Positions 24,430-30,095 of a stretch of DNA of 32,444 nucleotides are shown in pieces. The position numbers were made by a program, and so were the translations under genes. The stretch spans positions 1-32,444 of the IMG/VR virus record IMGVR_UViG_3300011115_000375, one strand, 5' to 3'. Position 1 is the first letter of the stretch; each line of letters begins with the position of its first letter. The notes beneath the pieces were generated by a model. The model did no database searches. It saw only the letters and a list, made by a program, of their open reading frames with translations, and was not told the origin of the DNA. This DNA comes from a virus.

Positions 24430-24529
24430 AACAATCTCCTTCGGTGCTGGCCTATCCGGTGAGAATTCCGGAGGTCGGCACCCTTGACGGGTTGAAACGG
24501 TCAGATAGACCAGCCCAAAGGAGACTGTT
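24430..24529 (-). promoter_or_regulatory. Long RNA stem-loop masking the DUF1376 ribosome site
   Basis: The leftward RNA has arm 1 at 24529-24504 and arm 2 at 24456-24430. They pair over 26 base pairs with G-U wobbles and one bulged base; the loop is 47 bases. Arm 2 contains the AAGGAG that serves the GTG at 24429, so the folded state would block it. A 43-aa leader frame ends with TAG at 24454-24452 in arm 2, so a ribosome on it would open the stem. A short CCGG hairpin lies inside the loop. Confidence 0.7.
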
Positions 24530-24583
24530 AATCCGACGCTCTTTACGCTTCTCACGGCGTATACAAATAATATTACGTGCCAT
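24452..24583 (-). CDS. 43-aa leader peptide frame, possible translational coupler
   Basis: This frame starts at ATG 24583, overlapping the preceding zinc-ribbon stop by 11 bases. It encodes MARNIICIRREKRKERRINS, then LLWAGLSDRFNPSRVPTSGI and LTG. No strong Shine-Dalgarno is present, so it would be translated by coupling to the upstream gene. It is basic at its N-terminus, and its stop lies inside the base-paired region of the hairpin described here. Whether the peptide matters or only its translation does cannot be told. It could also be chance. Confidence 0.35.
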   Translation of the reverse strand: MARNIICIRREKRKERRINSLLWAGLSDRFNPSRVPTSGILTG

Positions 24584-24797
24584 TTTTAATTGCAAGCATT
24601 TCATTTCGCAGCTCGACAGCAGCATCCACGCCCCGTTTCTGCCGGATCTTCTCTAGATATTCTTTCCGATCCTTCCTCGCAAGCACCATTCGAGCCTCGC
24701 ACTCCAGCCGCCATGCGTTGCAGCTCGAGCACACTACCCGGCCATCACGCAGCAACACTGGCGCGGTAGATAGGTGTTTGCAGTTGCGGCAATCCAT
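24573..24797 (-). CDS. Zinc-ribbon phage protein
   Basis: This is a 74-aa protein with two Cys pairs, C3-x2-C6 and C23-x2-C26, the layout of a zinc ribbon that binds DNA, RNA or protein. From residue 30 it is a charged helix (CEARMVLARKDRKEYLEKIR, then QKRGVDAAVELRNEMLA). It starts at ATG 24797, overlapping the HTH gene's stop as TAATG. Its place among replication and regulation genes fits a small DNA- or protein-binding regulator. I cannot name a family with certainty. Confidence 0.6.
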   Translation of the reverse strand: MDCRNCKHLSTAPVLLRDGRVVCSSCNAWRLECEARMVLARKDRKEYLEKIRQKRGVDAAVELRNEMLAIKNGT

Positions 24798-24955
24798 TAT
24801 CTAATCACTCTAGTTCGATACTCGCACCAGTCGCGCACAGTCCACATGCTGACATCGTAAAAGGCAGCGATCACGCTGTAAGACTTGCCGAACCGCTGCC
24901 GCTGGTGACGAGCTTCCTGCACTATGCTGAAGGGTATTTTTGCTTTGTGGTGCAT
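24797..24955 (-). CDS. Small helix-turn-helix protein
   Basis: I choose ATG 24955 (52 aa) because GAGGAGAT lies 5 bases upstream; an upstream in-frame start is weaker. Residues about 8-46 fit a helix-turn-helix of the resolvase/transposase-type fold: FSIVQEARHQRQRFGKSYSV followed by IAAFYDVSMWTVRDWC, in which the second helix should contact DNA. It overlaps the end of the C5 methyltransferase by 34 bases. It could regulate the early operon; its target is unknown. Confidence 0.65.
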   Translation of the reverse strand: MHHKAKIPFSIVQEARHQRQRFGKSYSVIAAFYDVSMWTVRDWCEYRTRVIR

Positions 24956-26388
24956 GATATCTCCTCTACTTGTTGAATTCGTTTGCCAATCCATGCCATC
25001 ACCGGCACCGCCATCGAATTGCCCAGCGCCTTGTAGCGCGGCCCATCTGCGGCTGGTTTGTTACGGTAGGGAACCTGCGTATAGTCGTCGGGGAAGCCTT
25101 GCAGGCGCTCGCATTCCTGCGGGGTCAGGCGGCGCACTTGCATGGCGGTGGCAACTGCCATCTGATTATCGCCCGGCTCTTTCCGCAAAGTGCCGCTAAT
25201 GTTTTCATGGTGGTGCCCGCCTTCTCGCCCCATGATTCCAGGCTCAAACGCCACAGCAACTGTCTGGCACTTTGCCAGCGTAGGCGCGGTGCCGCGCTCC
25301 TGGTCATAGCCCAGCGTGGTCTGTGCGCCGCTGGCCTGATGGGCGAAAGCCACCGCACACGGCTGCGCCCGATCCAGCGTAGGCGCAACCTCTGCCGCCA
25401 CGCCCAGCCCGTTTGCTCCTGTGTTGGCGGTAATCATTGAATACATGACAGCATGCTGATCGGATTTCGTAAGCGTGAAACTTTGTCCATCCTCAGAGAA
25501 TCCCGATCCTGCCGGACCTGCCGTGTCGCTGCGACCTATCATGCTGCCCTGAATCGCCACCGTCACCAACGGCGCCTCATGATTGCAGTTAAGCGTTGTC
25601 CCAATCCCAATCCCAATCTCGGCGCCGGCTTGGCCGGTGGACATGACAATCGCCGGTAGCGGTCTGCCGCCCCCTGTTGGAGATCCTTTTAGTAAAGGAC
25701 CGGTCGGATCATTTGGACCATGACCGTTGTTCTCATAATCAATCCCGCGGATCAATTCTTTTGTATCATAGTCTGCGCCACCTGTTTCAAGGCTTGCTGT
25801 AACTGTTTTGGCAACTCTTTTCCCCGCTTCTCTGCGCGGCGCAGTATGCCTTTGCAAGCTGTGGCGCTCAAAAAGAACCGCTGCGGCACGTTGCCAACTT
25901 CCAAGATGTCCGACAACGAACACGCGACGGCGCCGCTGGGGAACTCCAAAGTGCTGAGCGTCAAGAATTCGGTAGGCGAACCCATACCCGCATTCCCCCA
26001 TCCCTCGAAGCAAGCTGGCAAAGTCTCGTCCTTCGTTAGAGGAAAGGACGCCGGGGAAGTTCTCCCAAACCAGCCAGCGGGGCCGATATTTTGCAGCAAT
26101 GGCAAGATACGTAAGCATGAGGTTGCCACGCGGATCATCCAGTCCCTTTCGGAGTCCTGCGACGCTGAAGGACTGGCATGGAGTTCCTCCGACGAGAACA
26201 TCGACAACTGCATCAGGCCACTCCTTGAATTTAGTCATGTCGCCCCAGTTGGGCACGTTTGGATAGTGATGCGCTAACGCGGCGCAGGGGAACGGCTCAA
26301 TCTCAGAAAAGGCAACAGGTTTCCAGCCTAACGAATGCCAGCCGACTGTAGCCGCCTCGATTCCGCTACAGACTGACAAGTAATTCAT
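24922..26388 (-). CDS. C5 cytosine-specific DNA methyltransferase
   Basis: This is a 488-aa protein with the full set of C5 methyltransferase motifs: LSVCSGIEAATVGWHSLGW (I, residues 4-22), GGTPCQSFS with the nucleophile C71 (IV), WENFPG (VI, 108-113), QRRRRVF (VIII, 151-157), LTPQECERLQGFPDDY (IX, 421-436) and GNSMAVPV (X, 457-464). It transfers methyl from SAM to carbon 5 of cytosine in a target not identifiable here. Residues about 195-418, the target-recognition part, hold several repeats of the form TL..........AVA. With no endonuclease beside it, it probably protects phage DNA or marks it. It starts at ATG 26388, inside the end of the truncated gene at 26366-26551. Confidence 0.9.
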   Translation of the reverse strand: MNYLSVCSGIEAATVGWHSLGWKPVAFSEIEPFPCAALAHHYPNVPNWGDMTKFKEWPDAVVDVLVGGTPCQSFSVAGLRKGLDDPRGNLMLTYLAIAAKYRPRWLVWENFPGVLSSNEGRDFASLLRGMGECGYGFAYRILDAQHFGVPQRRRRVFVVGHLGSWQRAAAVLFERHSLQRHTAPRREAGKRVAKTVTASLETGGADYDTKELIRGIDYENNGHGPNDPTGPLLKGSPTGGGRPLPAIVMSTGQAGAEIGIGIGTTLNCNHEAPLVTVAIQGSMIGRSDTAGPAGSGFSEDGQSFTLTKSDQHAVMYSMITANTGANGLGVAAEVAPTLDRAQPCAVAFAHQASGAQTTLGYDQERGTAPTLAKCQTVAVAFEPGIMGREGGHHHENISGTLRKEPGDNQMAVATAMQVRRLTPQECERLQGFPDDYTQVPYRNKPAADGPRYKALGNSMAVPVMAWIGKRIQQVEEISCTTKQKYPSA

Positions 26389-26551
26389 TTCCCCGCCATC
26401 CGTCGTTTAAAATATCTCTGGCGTCACCTTCGATGTGGAATTCCGACCGATCTTCGGAGGGCAACAGGTCGCATGACCATGCCTCATGCCCGCGAGCACG
26501 AAAGGCTCGCCGCACTATGCCGGAGAATTCGCAGGCAACTAAGACTCTCAC
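26366..26551 (-). pseudogene. Truncated SAM/methylase-like relic
   Basis: This is a 61-aa frame with a probable GTG start at 26551 that overlaps the preceding stop (GTGA). It begins RVLVACEFSGIVRRAFRARG and then HEAWSCDLLPSEDRSEFHIE, which matches the start of phage proteins of about 200 aa (MRVLVACEFSG...GDVRD.L..GWD) of the methyltransferase or SAM-binding type. It stops at residue 61 (DILNDGWRGNELLVSL) without the HPPC-type region that follows in intact relatives. The end lies inside the C5 methyltransferase start. A deletion joined the two genes; whether the fragment has a use is unknown. Confidence 0.65.
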
Positions 26552-26766
26552 GCCACCGCCCATGTTTTTCCGAACAGAACAACATGGCAGGAATGATGCA
26601 AACTGCCGTTTTTCGTTTCGCCATGTTTCAGGACCACGTATTTAGTTCCACTCGGCGTTTCGCGTTTTATTTCTATCATCGTGAATTCTTCGTTAGATCT
26701 GATTAGTAGGAATCTATGACCAACCGGAACATGACGAACGCATATCTGATTAAGATTATTTTTCAC
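26548..26766 (-). CDS. Small early-operon protein, unknown
   Basis: This frame of about 72 aa probably starts at GTG 26766, overlapping the stop of the alpha-CTD-like gene; a GTG 21 bases upstream is also in frame. The central part HVPVGHRFLLIRSNEEFTMI and then EIKRETPSGTKYVVLKHGET is mixed beta with many His residues. I recognise no domain. It is followed by the methylase relic as GTGA. Its composition does not stand out from the neighbours. Confidence 0.5.
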   Translation of the reverse strand: MKNNLNQICVRHVPVGHRFLLIRSNEEFTMIEIKRETPSGTKYVVLKHGETKNGSLHHSCHVVLFGKTWAVA

Positions 26767-27136
26767 TCGGCACCGCCAACTTTTCACCGACCGCGGCCAG
26801 CGCAGTTATTAAATGCGCGAGCTGTGTGCGGCCGATGTTCGGAACTCTCAAAATCTCCTTTTCCGTATAAGAGCAAATGTCGGCGATCGTATACAAATCT
26901 TCCGACAGCAGAGCGTAATGCAGCCGTGTTCCGAGTTTCAGCGTTCGCATATCGCTGTTGTTTCGTCTCTCGTTCAGCGCAGCCATGTCCATTCGTTTCT
27001 GTCGTTCACTCATCATAAATTCTGCACACTGCCAGGCGCTGTTCGCGACATCAGCATAGTGCGGTGATGAGTTTGATGAACGCTGCAAAAGCGCAGCCAT
27101 CGCCGCGAGCGCAAACTGATCTTTGAGATCATGCAT
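26756..27136 (-). CDS. Phage protein with RNA polymerase alpha-CTD-like domain
   Basis: This is a 126-aa protein. Residues 1-48 (MHDLKDQFALAAMAALLQRS, then YADVANSAWQCAEFMMSERQ) match a common small phage protein helix pair. Residues 70-120 are a helix-hairpin-helix like the C-terminal domain of RpoA: RLHYALLSEDLYTIADICSY, then TEKEILRVPNIGRTQLAHLI. The pattern TE.E.L..PN.G...L matches RpoA TEVELLKTPNLGKKSL. By eye, R71 aligns with RpoA R265, but N268 is Tyr here. The domain may bind promoter DNA or compete with host RNA polymerase. It starts at ATG 27136, overlapping the Cro-like gene by 8 bases. Confidence 0.7.
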   Translation of the reverse strand: MHDLKDQFALAAMAALLQRSSNSSPHYADVANSAWQCAEFMMSERQKRMDMAALNERRNNSDMRTLKLGTRLHYALLSEDLYTIADICSYTEKEILRVPNIGRTQLAHLITALAAVGEKLAVPSEK

Positions 27137-27305
27137 ACATTGCCTCGTCTATTTTCAGAGCGCCCTTAGTCAGACTAAAAATGCGCCAGGCATTGACCTC
27201 TGGAATGATTGTTTTCCACGCCGTGACCGCCTGAGTGCTCAGTTTTAATGCATCTGCAACGGCTCGAACCCCACCGAAATACGCAATAACGTCTGATTTA
27301 AGCAT
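27129..27305 (-). CDS. cro-like: Cro-like repressor
   Basis: I choose ATG 27305 (58 aa), with AGGG 7 bases upstream, over an in-frame ATG 27 bases further upstream. The sequence MLKSDVIAYFGGVRAVADAL and then KLSTQAVTAWKTIIPEVNAW has the DicC/Cro helix-turn-helix: GG-x-R-x-x-A-x-A-L then ST-x-A-V-x-x-W. The segment IPEVNAWRI is the typical dimerising end. It is the first gene of the leftward operon and would bind the operator next to it and repress both divergent promoters. No cI-type partner is seen on the other side. Confidence 0.8.
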   Translation of the reverse strand: MLKSDVIAYFGGVRAVADALKLSTQAVTAWKTIIPEVNAWRIFSLTKGALKIDEAMYA

Positions 27306-27330
27306 AGCTAACCCTTTGATTTGATTAAAC

Positions 27331-27360
27331 ATTAAAATGCTTGTAAATAGTTGTTGCCAA
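27331..27360 (-). promoter_or_regulatory. Leftward early promoter for cro-like operon
   Basis: Read leftward, TTGGCA at 27360-27355 is a good -35, followed by 18 bases and TTTAAT at 27336-27331 (5 of 6 consensus bases). Transcription would begin near 27324, just before the cro-like gene. Its -35 overlaps the -35 of the rightward promoter, since TTGCCAA is read on both strands. This overlap would make the two promoters compete for polymerase. Confidence 0.5.
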
Positions 27361-27381
27361 GTGATGCGAACTGATTATAAT
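27354..27381 (+). promoter_or_regulatory. Rightward early promoter
   Basis: TTGCCA at 27354-27359 (5 of 6 consensus bases), a 16-base spacer and TATAAT at 27376-27381 form a strong sigma-70-type promoter. The start would be near 27388-27389, inside the 20-bp dyad, so repressor binding would block it. It drives the rightward operon starting at 27426. Confidence 0.65.
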
Positions 27382-27383
27382 CC

Positions 27384-27403
27384 TTTACATACCAGCTTGT
27401 AAA
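27384..27403. promoter_or_regulatory. Candidate operator dyad
   Basis: TTTACA at 27384-27389 and TGTAAA at 27398-27403 form an inverted repeat with an 8-base centre (TACCAGCT). It directly follows the rightward -10. A second half-site TGTAAA occurs at 27342-27347 on the leftward side, inside the leftward promoter spacer. A Cro-like dimer is the likely ligand. Confidence 0.5.
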
Positions 27404-27425
27404 CAAACCTTCACGGAGAAACAAA

Positions 27426-27560
27426 ATGAGCAAAGCAGAAATGAAAAAAGAATTCGAAGCAGCTTACTACGCAGACTTAAAAGCAGATGCAAAGGCAAAC
27501 GGTTACCGCGTAAATAAAGAATTTGAATGGGAAAGATTTCAAGAATTGCAAGCGGCCTGA
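27426..27560 (+). CDS. 44-aa early protein, unknown
   Basis: This frame encodes MSKAEMKKEFEAAYYADLKA, then DAKANGYRVNKEFEWERFQE and LQAA. It is the first rightward gene, with GGAG about 9 bases before the ATG. The peptide is charged and helical, without Cys or a membrane segment. Its place directly behind the early promoter suggests an immediate-early host-directed or regulatory protein. No homologue is recognised. Confidence 0.6.
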   Translation: MSKAEMKKEFEAAYYADLKADAKANGYRVNKEFEWERFQELQAA

Positions 27561-27568
27561 TTCCCCTG

Positions 27569-27585
27569 CCCCTGCCACGCGGGGG
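27569..27585 (+). terminator. GC-rich hairpin in early leader, possible attenuator
   Basis: CCCCTGC and GCGGGGG pair (7 bp with one G-U) around a CAC loop and are followed by TTTAG. The short T stretch makes it a weak intrinsic terminator. A second hairpin follows at 27600. It lies between the 44-aa and 141-aa genes. Confidence 0.4.
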
Positions 27586-27599
27586 TTTAGGAATACGCA

Positions 27600-27616
27600 G
27601 CCAGAGCGACTCTGGC
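27600..27616 (+). promoter_or_regulatory. Second leader hairpin
   Basis: GCCAGAG and CTCTGGC form a perfect 7-bp stem around a CGA loop. It ends about 18 bases before the AGGAGA of the next gene, with 14 bases between it and the first hairpin. No T tract follows. It may be a protein- or polymerase-binding RNA element. Confidence 0.4.
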
Positions 27617-27634
27617 AACAGATAGGAGATAGAA

Positions 27635-28060
27635 ATGAAAATCAAAATCAAAATCACAGAAGCAAACCGCCACGCAATCAACATCCTGTTGGGCGAGATC
27701 AACGGCAAATCTTTGGCGCACACCGCTAGCGCACAAAACATTTTTGATCTTGCCGAATTGATGGAATTGCGGCTCGAAAAATTTGGCATTGCTAAAAAAG
27801 ATCGCGCTGGTGCAAAAGCATCTGGAATGTCGGGCGGTAATGTGCCAAACGCTTATAAATATTCGCGCATCGTGAATTGGTACGAAATAGAGCGCAAATC
27901 CTCAGACTGGTTTCTTGTTGTGGCTATAAAAGACACAAACTACGGCAACGCAAGCAAAGATAAGCTGATCCTGACTCCCGCCCAACGTGACATTGCGGTC
28001 AGCAAATTTACCGCCCAGTTCTCGGTGCAATCGGTTGTCCCGCTGGCGGTGGCAGCATGA
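27635..28060 (+). CDS. Conserved phage/prophage protein, unknown
   Basis: This is a 141-aa protein with AGGAGA 7 bases before the ATG. The start MKIKIKITEANRHAINILLG, a middle with KKDRAGAKASGMSGGNVPNA followed by YKYSRIVNWYEIERKSSDWF, and a final helix (TPAQRDIAVSKFTAQFSV) are typical of a conserved family found in phages of Proteobacteria. The function is unknown to me. It overlaps the next start as ATGA, so it belongs to the early operon. Confidence 0.65.
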   Translation: MKIKIKITEANRHAINILLGEINGKSLAHTASAQNIFDLAELMELRLEKFGIAKKDRAGAKASGMSGGNVPNAYKYSRIVNWYEIERKSSDWFLVVAIKDTNYGNASKDKLILTPAQRDIAVSKFTAQFSVQSVVPLAVAA

Positions 28061-28452
28061 GCCGCGAACCCTGCATGTGCGGCGCCACAGACTGTTCGGT
28101 CTGCGGCCCGCTGCAAGGCTACAGCACCAGCCCTGCGCCTACGGAACGAGACTACGAACTTGCGCTGGAATCAATCGTAGATACCGTTATGCATCACGGT
28201 GTCTGGCCAGAACCCAAAAAAGGTGAATACAAAAAACCGCAGTTTGACCTTTATGAATTCCTGCTGGAAGAACGCGATCCGTCATATTTCCTCGAAATGT
28301 ATATTGGTTGCATCACTTGTGCCGACGTGCGCGAACGCACCCGGCGCGAACAAAAAACAGTCACAGAAATGCTTATGACTCATTTCAAAGACAGCGAATA
28401 TTCTTACATTCTAGAAAAAGTCGCGTGTGAATACGCGGAGGACATGGCATGA
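28057..28452 (+). CDS. Early protein with N-terminal Cys cluster
   Basis: This is a 131-aa protein. Residues 6-17 contain CMCGATDCSVCG, a compact metal-binding-like cluster of four Cys that recurs at the start of several phage proteins. The rest is acidic and helical (ELALESIVDTVMHHGVWPEP, then DLYEFLLEERDPSYFLEMYI) with two further Cys (IGCITCADV). No known catalytic motif is visible. It couples to both neighbours by ATGA. Confidence 0.6.
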   Translation: MSREPCMCGATDCSVCGPLQGYSTSPAPTERDYELALESIVDTVMHHGVWPEPKKGEYKKPQFDLYEFLLEERDPSYFLEMYIGCITCADVRERTRREQKTVTEMLMTHFKDSEYSYILEKVACEYAEDMA

Positions 28453-28541
28453 ACTTTTTAGAAATAGTCGGCGCTACCGTTTGCGGTATTGCCACCATGA
28501 TTGCGGGCTGGTTTTGCTTGATTGTGTTGTTTACTTTTTAA
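28449..28541 (+). CDS. 30-aa single-pass membrane peptide
   Basis: This frame encodes MNFLEIVGATVCGIATMIAG followed by WFCLIVLFTF, almost wholly hydrophobic. It overlaps the preceding stop as ATGA. With the next gene it forms a pair of tiny membrane proteins. Such peptides in early phage operons may affect the host membrane, for example by superinfection exclusion, but nothing specific can be seen. Confidence 0.55.
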   Translation: MNFLEIVGATVCGIATMIAGWFCLIVLFTF

Positions 28542-28553
28542 CCGGAGGATTTT

Positions 28554-28634
28554 ATGGACTCAGAAAATGTTTGGCTAACGATTGCAACGCTTCTACTCGC
28601 AAGTTGGGTTTGTTTCTTTGTATTTTTTAATTAA
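28554..28634 (+). CDS. 26-aa single-pass membrane peptide
   Basis: This frame encodes MDSENVWLTIATLLLASWVC followed by FFVFFN. A strong ribosome site (GGAGG) lies 5-6 bases before the ATG, and ERF follows with AAAGGA. The acidic head and one transmembrane helix resemble the preceding 30-aa peptide in kind, though not in sequence. Confidence 0.6.
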   Translation: MDSENVWLTIATLLLASWVCFFVFFN

Positions 28635-28642
28635 AGGATTTT

Positions 28643-29224
28643 ATGAATAAATCAGACAGCATTGCAGCATTGGCGGCAGCATTGGCACAAGCGCAGGGAC
28701 AGATGAAAGGCGCGGTCAAGGACTCTGCAAACCCGTTTTTCAAGTCAAGGTATGCAGATCTTGCATCGGTAGTTGAGGCGATACGGGTAGCATTTTCTGC
28801 TAACGGACTCAGTTATATTCAAACCGTCGAGCCTTCCGATAAAGACGAGGTGCGGGTAGAGACAACACTTTTGCACTCATCCGGCGAATGGATTTCCTGC
28901 GGTATCCTGTCCCTGCCGGTTTCAAAATCCGACGCTCAGGGATACGGCTCGGCGCTGACCTACGCCCGGCGCTACAGTTTGAGCGCAGCGGCGGGAGTTG
29001 CACCTGAGGACGATGATGGTAACGCAGCCTCGAGCGCCAAGCCCAAAAAAGTAATGGACTGCCGGGCCCACCTTGCCGCGCTGGATGCCGCGCCGACGCT
29101 GCATGACCTGCAGGTTGCCTTCAAGACCGCCTACAAAGCGGCTCAGACGGAGAATGACACGGTAGCCATGGCAATCCTGACCGGCGCTAAAAACAACCGC
29201 AAAACCGCGCTGGAGGCAGCATGA
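28643..29224 (+). CDS. erf: ERF-family single-strand annealing protein
   Basis: This is a 193-aa protein. Residues 3-130 have the ERF signature: IAALAAALAQAQGQMKGAVK, then DSANPFFKSRYADLASVVEA, and YGSALTYARRYSLSAAAGVA (about 106-125) followed by DDDGNA. ERF proteins form rings that anneal single strands after the exonuclease has resected ends, promoting recombination and genome circularisation. AAAGGA precedes the ATG. The exonuclease gene follows at ATGA, so the pair acts as one unit. Confidence 0.9.
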   Translation: MNKSDSIAALAAALAQAQGQMKGAVKDSANPFFKSRYADLASVVEAIRVAFSANGLSYIQTVEPSDKDEVRVETTLLHSSGEWISCGILSLPVSKSDAQGYGSALTYARRYSLSAAAGVAPEDDDGNAASSAKPKKVMDCRAHLAALDAAPTLHDLQVAFKTAYKAAQTENDTVAMAILTGAKNNRKTALEAA

Positions 29225-29838
29225 AAGTCATCTACGCAGTCCAGGGCAGCCCGGAATGGCTGGCCAGTCGTGCCGGCCGAGTCACGGCCAGCATGATTTC
29301 CAATGTCCTCATGAAACCCGAAACTGCTGGATACCGAGACTATCAGGCGCAGCTCGTCGCGGAGATTTTGACCGGCAAGCCGCAGGGATCTGATTACACC
29401 AATGCGGCAATGCAGTTCGGAACCGAAACCGAGCCCCTCGCCAGATCAGCGTATGAGGCCGAGACAGGGTTTAGTGTTGACGAGGTAGGGTTATGCATCC
29501 ATCCGACCATAGACCGCGCTGGAGCCTCGCCTGACGGTCTGGTGGGGCAGTCCGGGCTGGTAGAGATTAAATGCCCCAAACCTGCTACGCATTTAGCGAA
29601 TCTGATTGTCGGAGCTGTCCCGGCCGGCTACAAAAATCAGATGATGTGGCAGATGGCTTGTACAGGTCGAGACTGGTGCGATTTTGTCAGTTTTCGGCCT
29701 GACTTGCCGGAAAACCTGCAATTGCTGATTGTCCGGTTCAAGCGCGATGAAAAGGAAATAGATAAGCTAGAAACAGCGGTTAATGCGTTTCTGGTGACGG
29801 TTGACGAAATGATTAAAAAACTTAAGGAGATTAAATAA
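29221..29838 (+). CDS. YqaJ/lambda-type 5'-3' exonuclease
   Basis: This is a 205-aa protein with the PD-(D/E)XK exonuclease layout: QGSPEWLASRAGRVTASMIS (8-27), then ASPDGLVG with D105 and LVEIKCPK with E115 and K117. QMMWQMACTGRDWCDFVSFR (about 139-158) follows, as in YqaJ. It degrades the 5' strand of double-stranded ends to leave a 3' tail for ERF. The next gene starts at TAATG with its own AAGGAG. Three genes in a row suit a recombination cassette. Confidence 0.9.
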   Translation: MKVIYAVQGSPEWLASRAGRVTASMISNVLMKPETAGYRDYQAQLVAEILTGKPQGSDYTNAAMQFGTETEPLARSAYEAETGFSVDEVGLCIHPTIDRAGASPDGLVGQSGLVEIKCPKPATHLANLIVGAVPAGYKNQMMWQMACTGRDWCDFVSFRPDLPENLQLLIVRFKRDEKEIDKLETAVNAFLVTVDEMIKKLKEIK

Positions 29839-30086
29839 TGGCTGAATTTGTGCAAAAAGAGCTGTGCGGCTCGATGTTCAAGAATCAAAAGAAATTGACC
29901 GAGCAGCATCCAAACATGACCGGCTCGGCGTTAATCGGAGGCGTTGAATACTGGGTGTCAGCCTGGACTAATGTAGACAAAAACGGCAACAAGTGGCAAA
30001 GCCTGTCGTTTAACAAAAAAGAGCCCAAGACCCGCGAGCAGGCAGAAAAAACGGTTTCCGAAATTGATAACGATATTCCGTTCTGA
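29838..30086 (+). CDS. SSB-like mini-protein with SSB C-terminal tip
   Basis: This is an 82-aa protein of a small phage family (LFK/MFKN, TGSALIGGVEYWVSAWTN, then GNKWQSLSFNKKE). It ends in EIDNDIPF, which is almost the DDDIPF tip by which bacterial SSB recruits replication and repair proteins. The core is too short for a standard OB fold but is beta-rich with aromatic residues. It follows the ERF and YqaJ genes, so a single-strand DNA-binding or SSB-decoy role is likely, although I cannot confirm the fold. Confidence 0.6.
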   Translation: MAEFVQKELCGSMFKNQKKLTEQHPNMTGSALIGGVEYWVSAWTNVDKNGNKWQSLSFNKKEPKTREQAEKTVSEIDNDIPF

Positions 30087-30095
30087 GGAGCCCAC

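Noticed and set aside
24430-24555. N-terminal extension of the DUF1376 gene
   Set aside because: The DUF1376 domain begins at the GTG 24429 with AAGGAG; the extension is the leader/hairpin region.
25720-26277. Rightward 185-aa frame and leftward 153-aa frame inside the C5 methyltransferase
   Set aside because: The methyltransferase frame has all catalytic motifs through this area; the others lack motifs and start signals.
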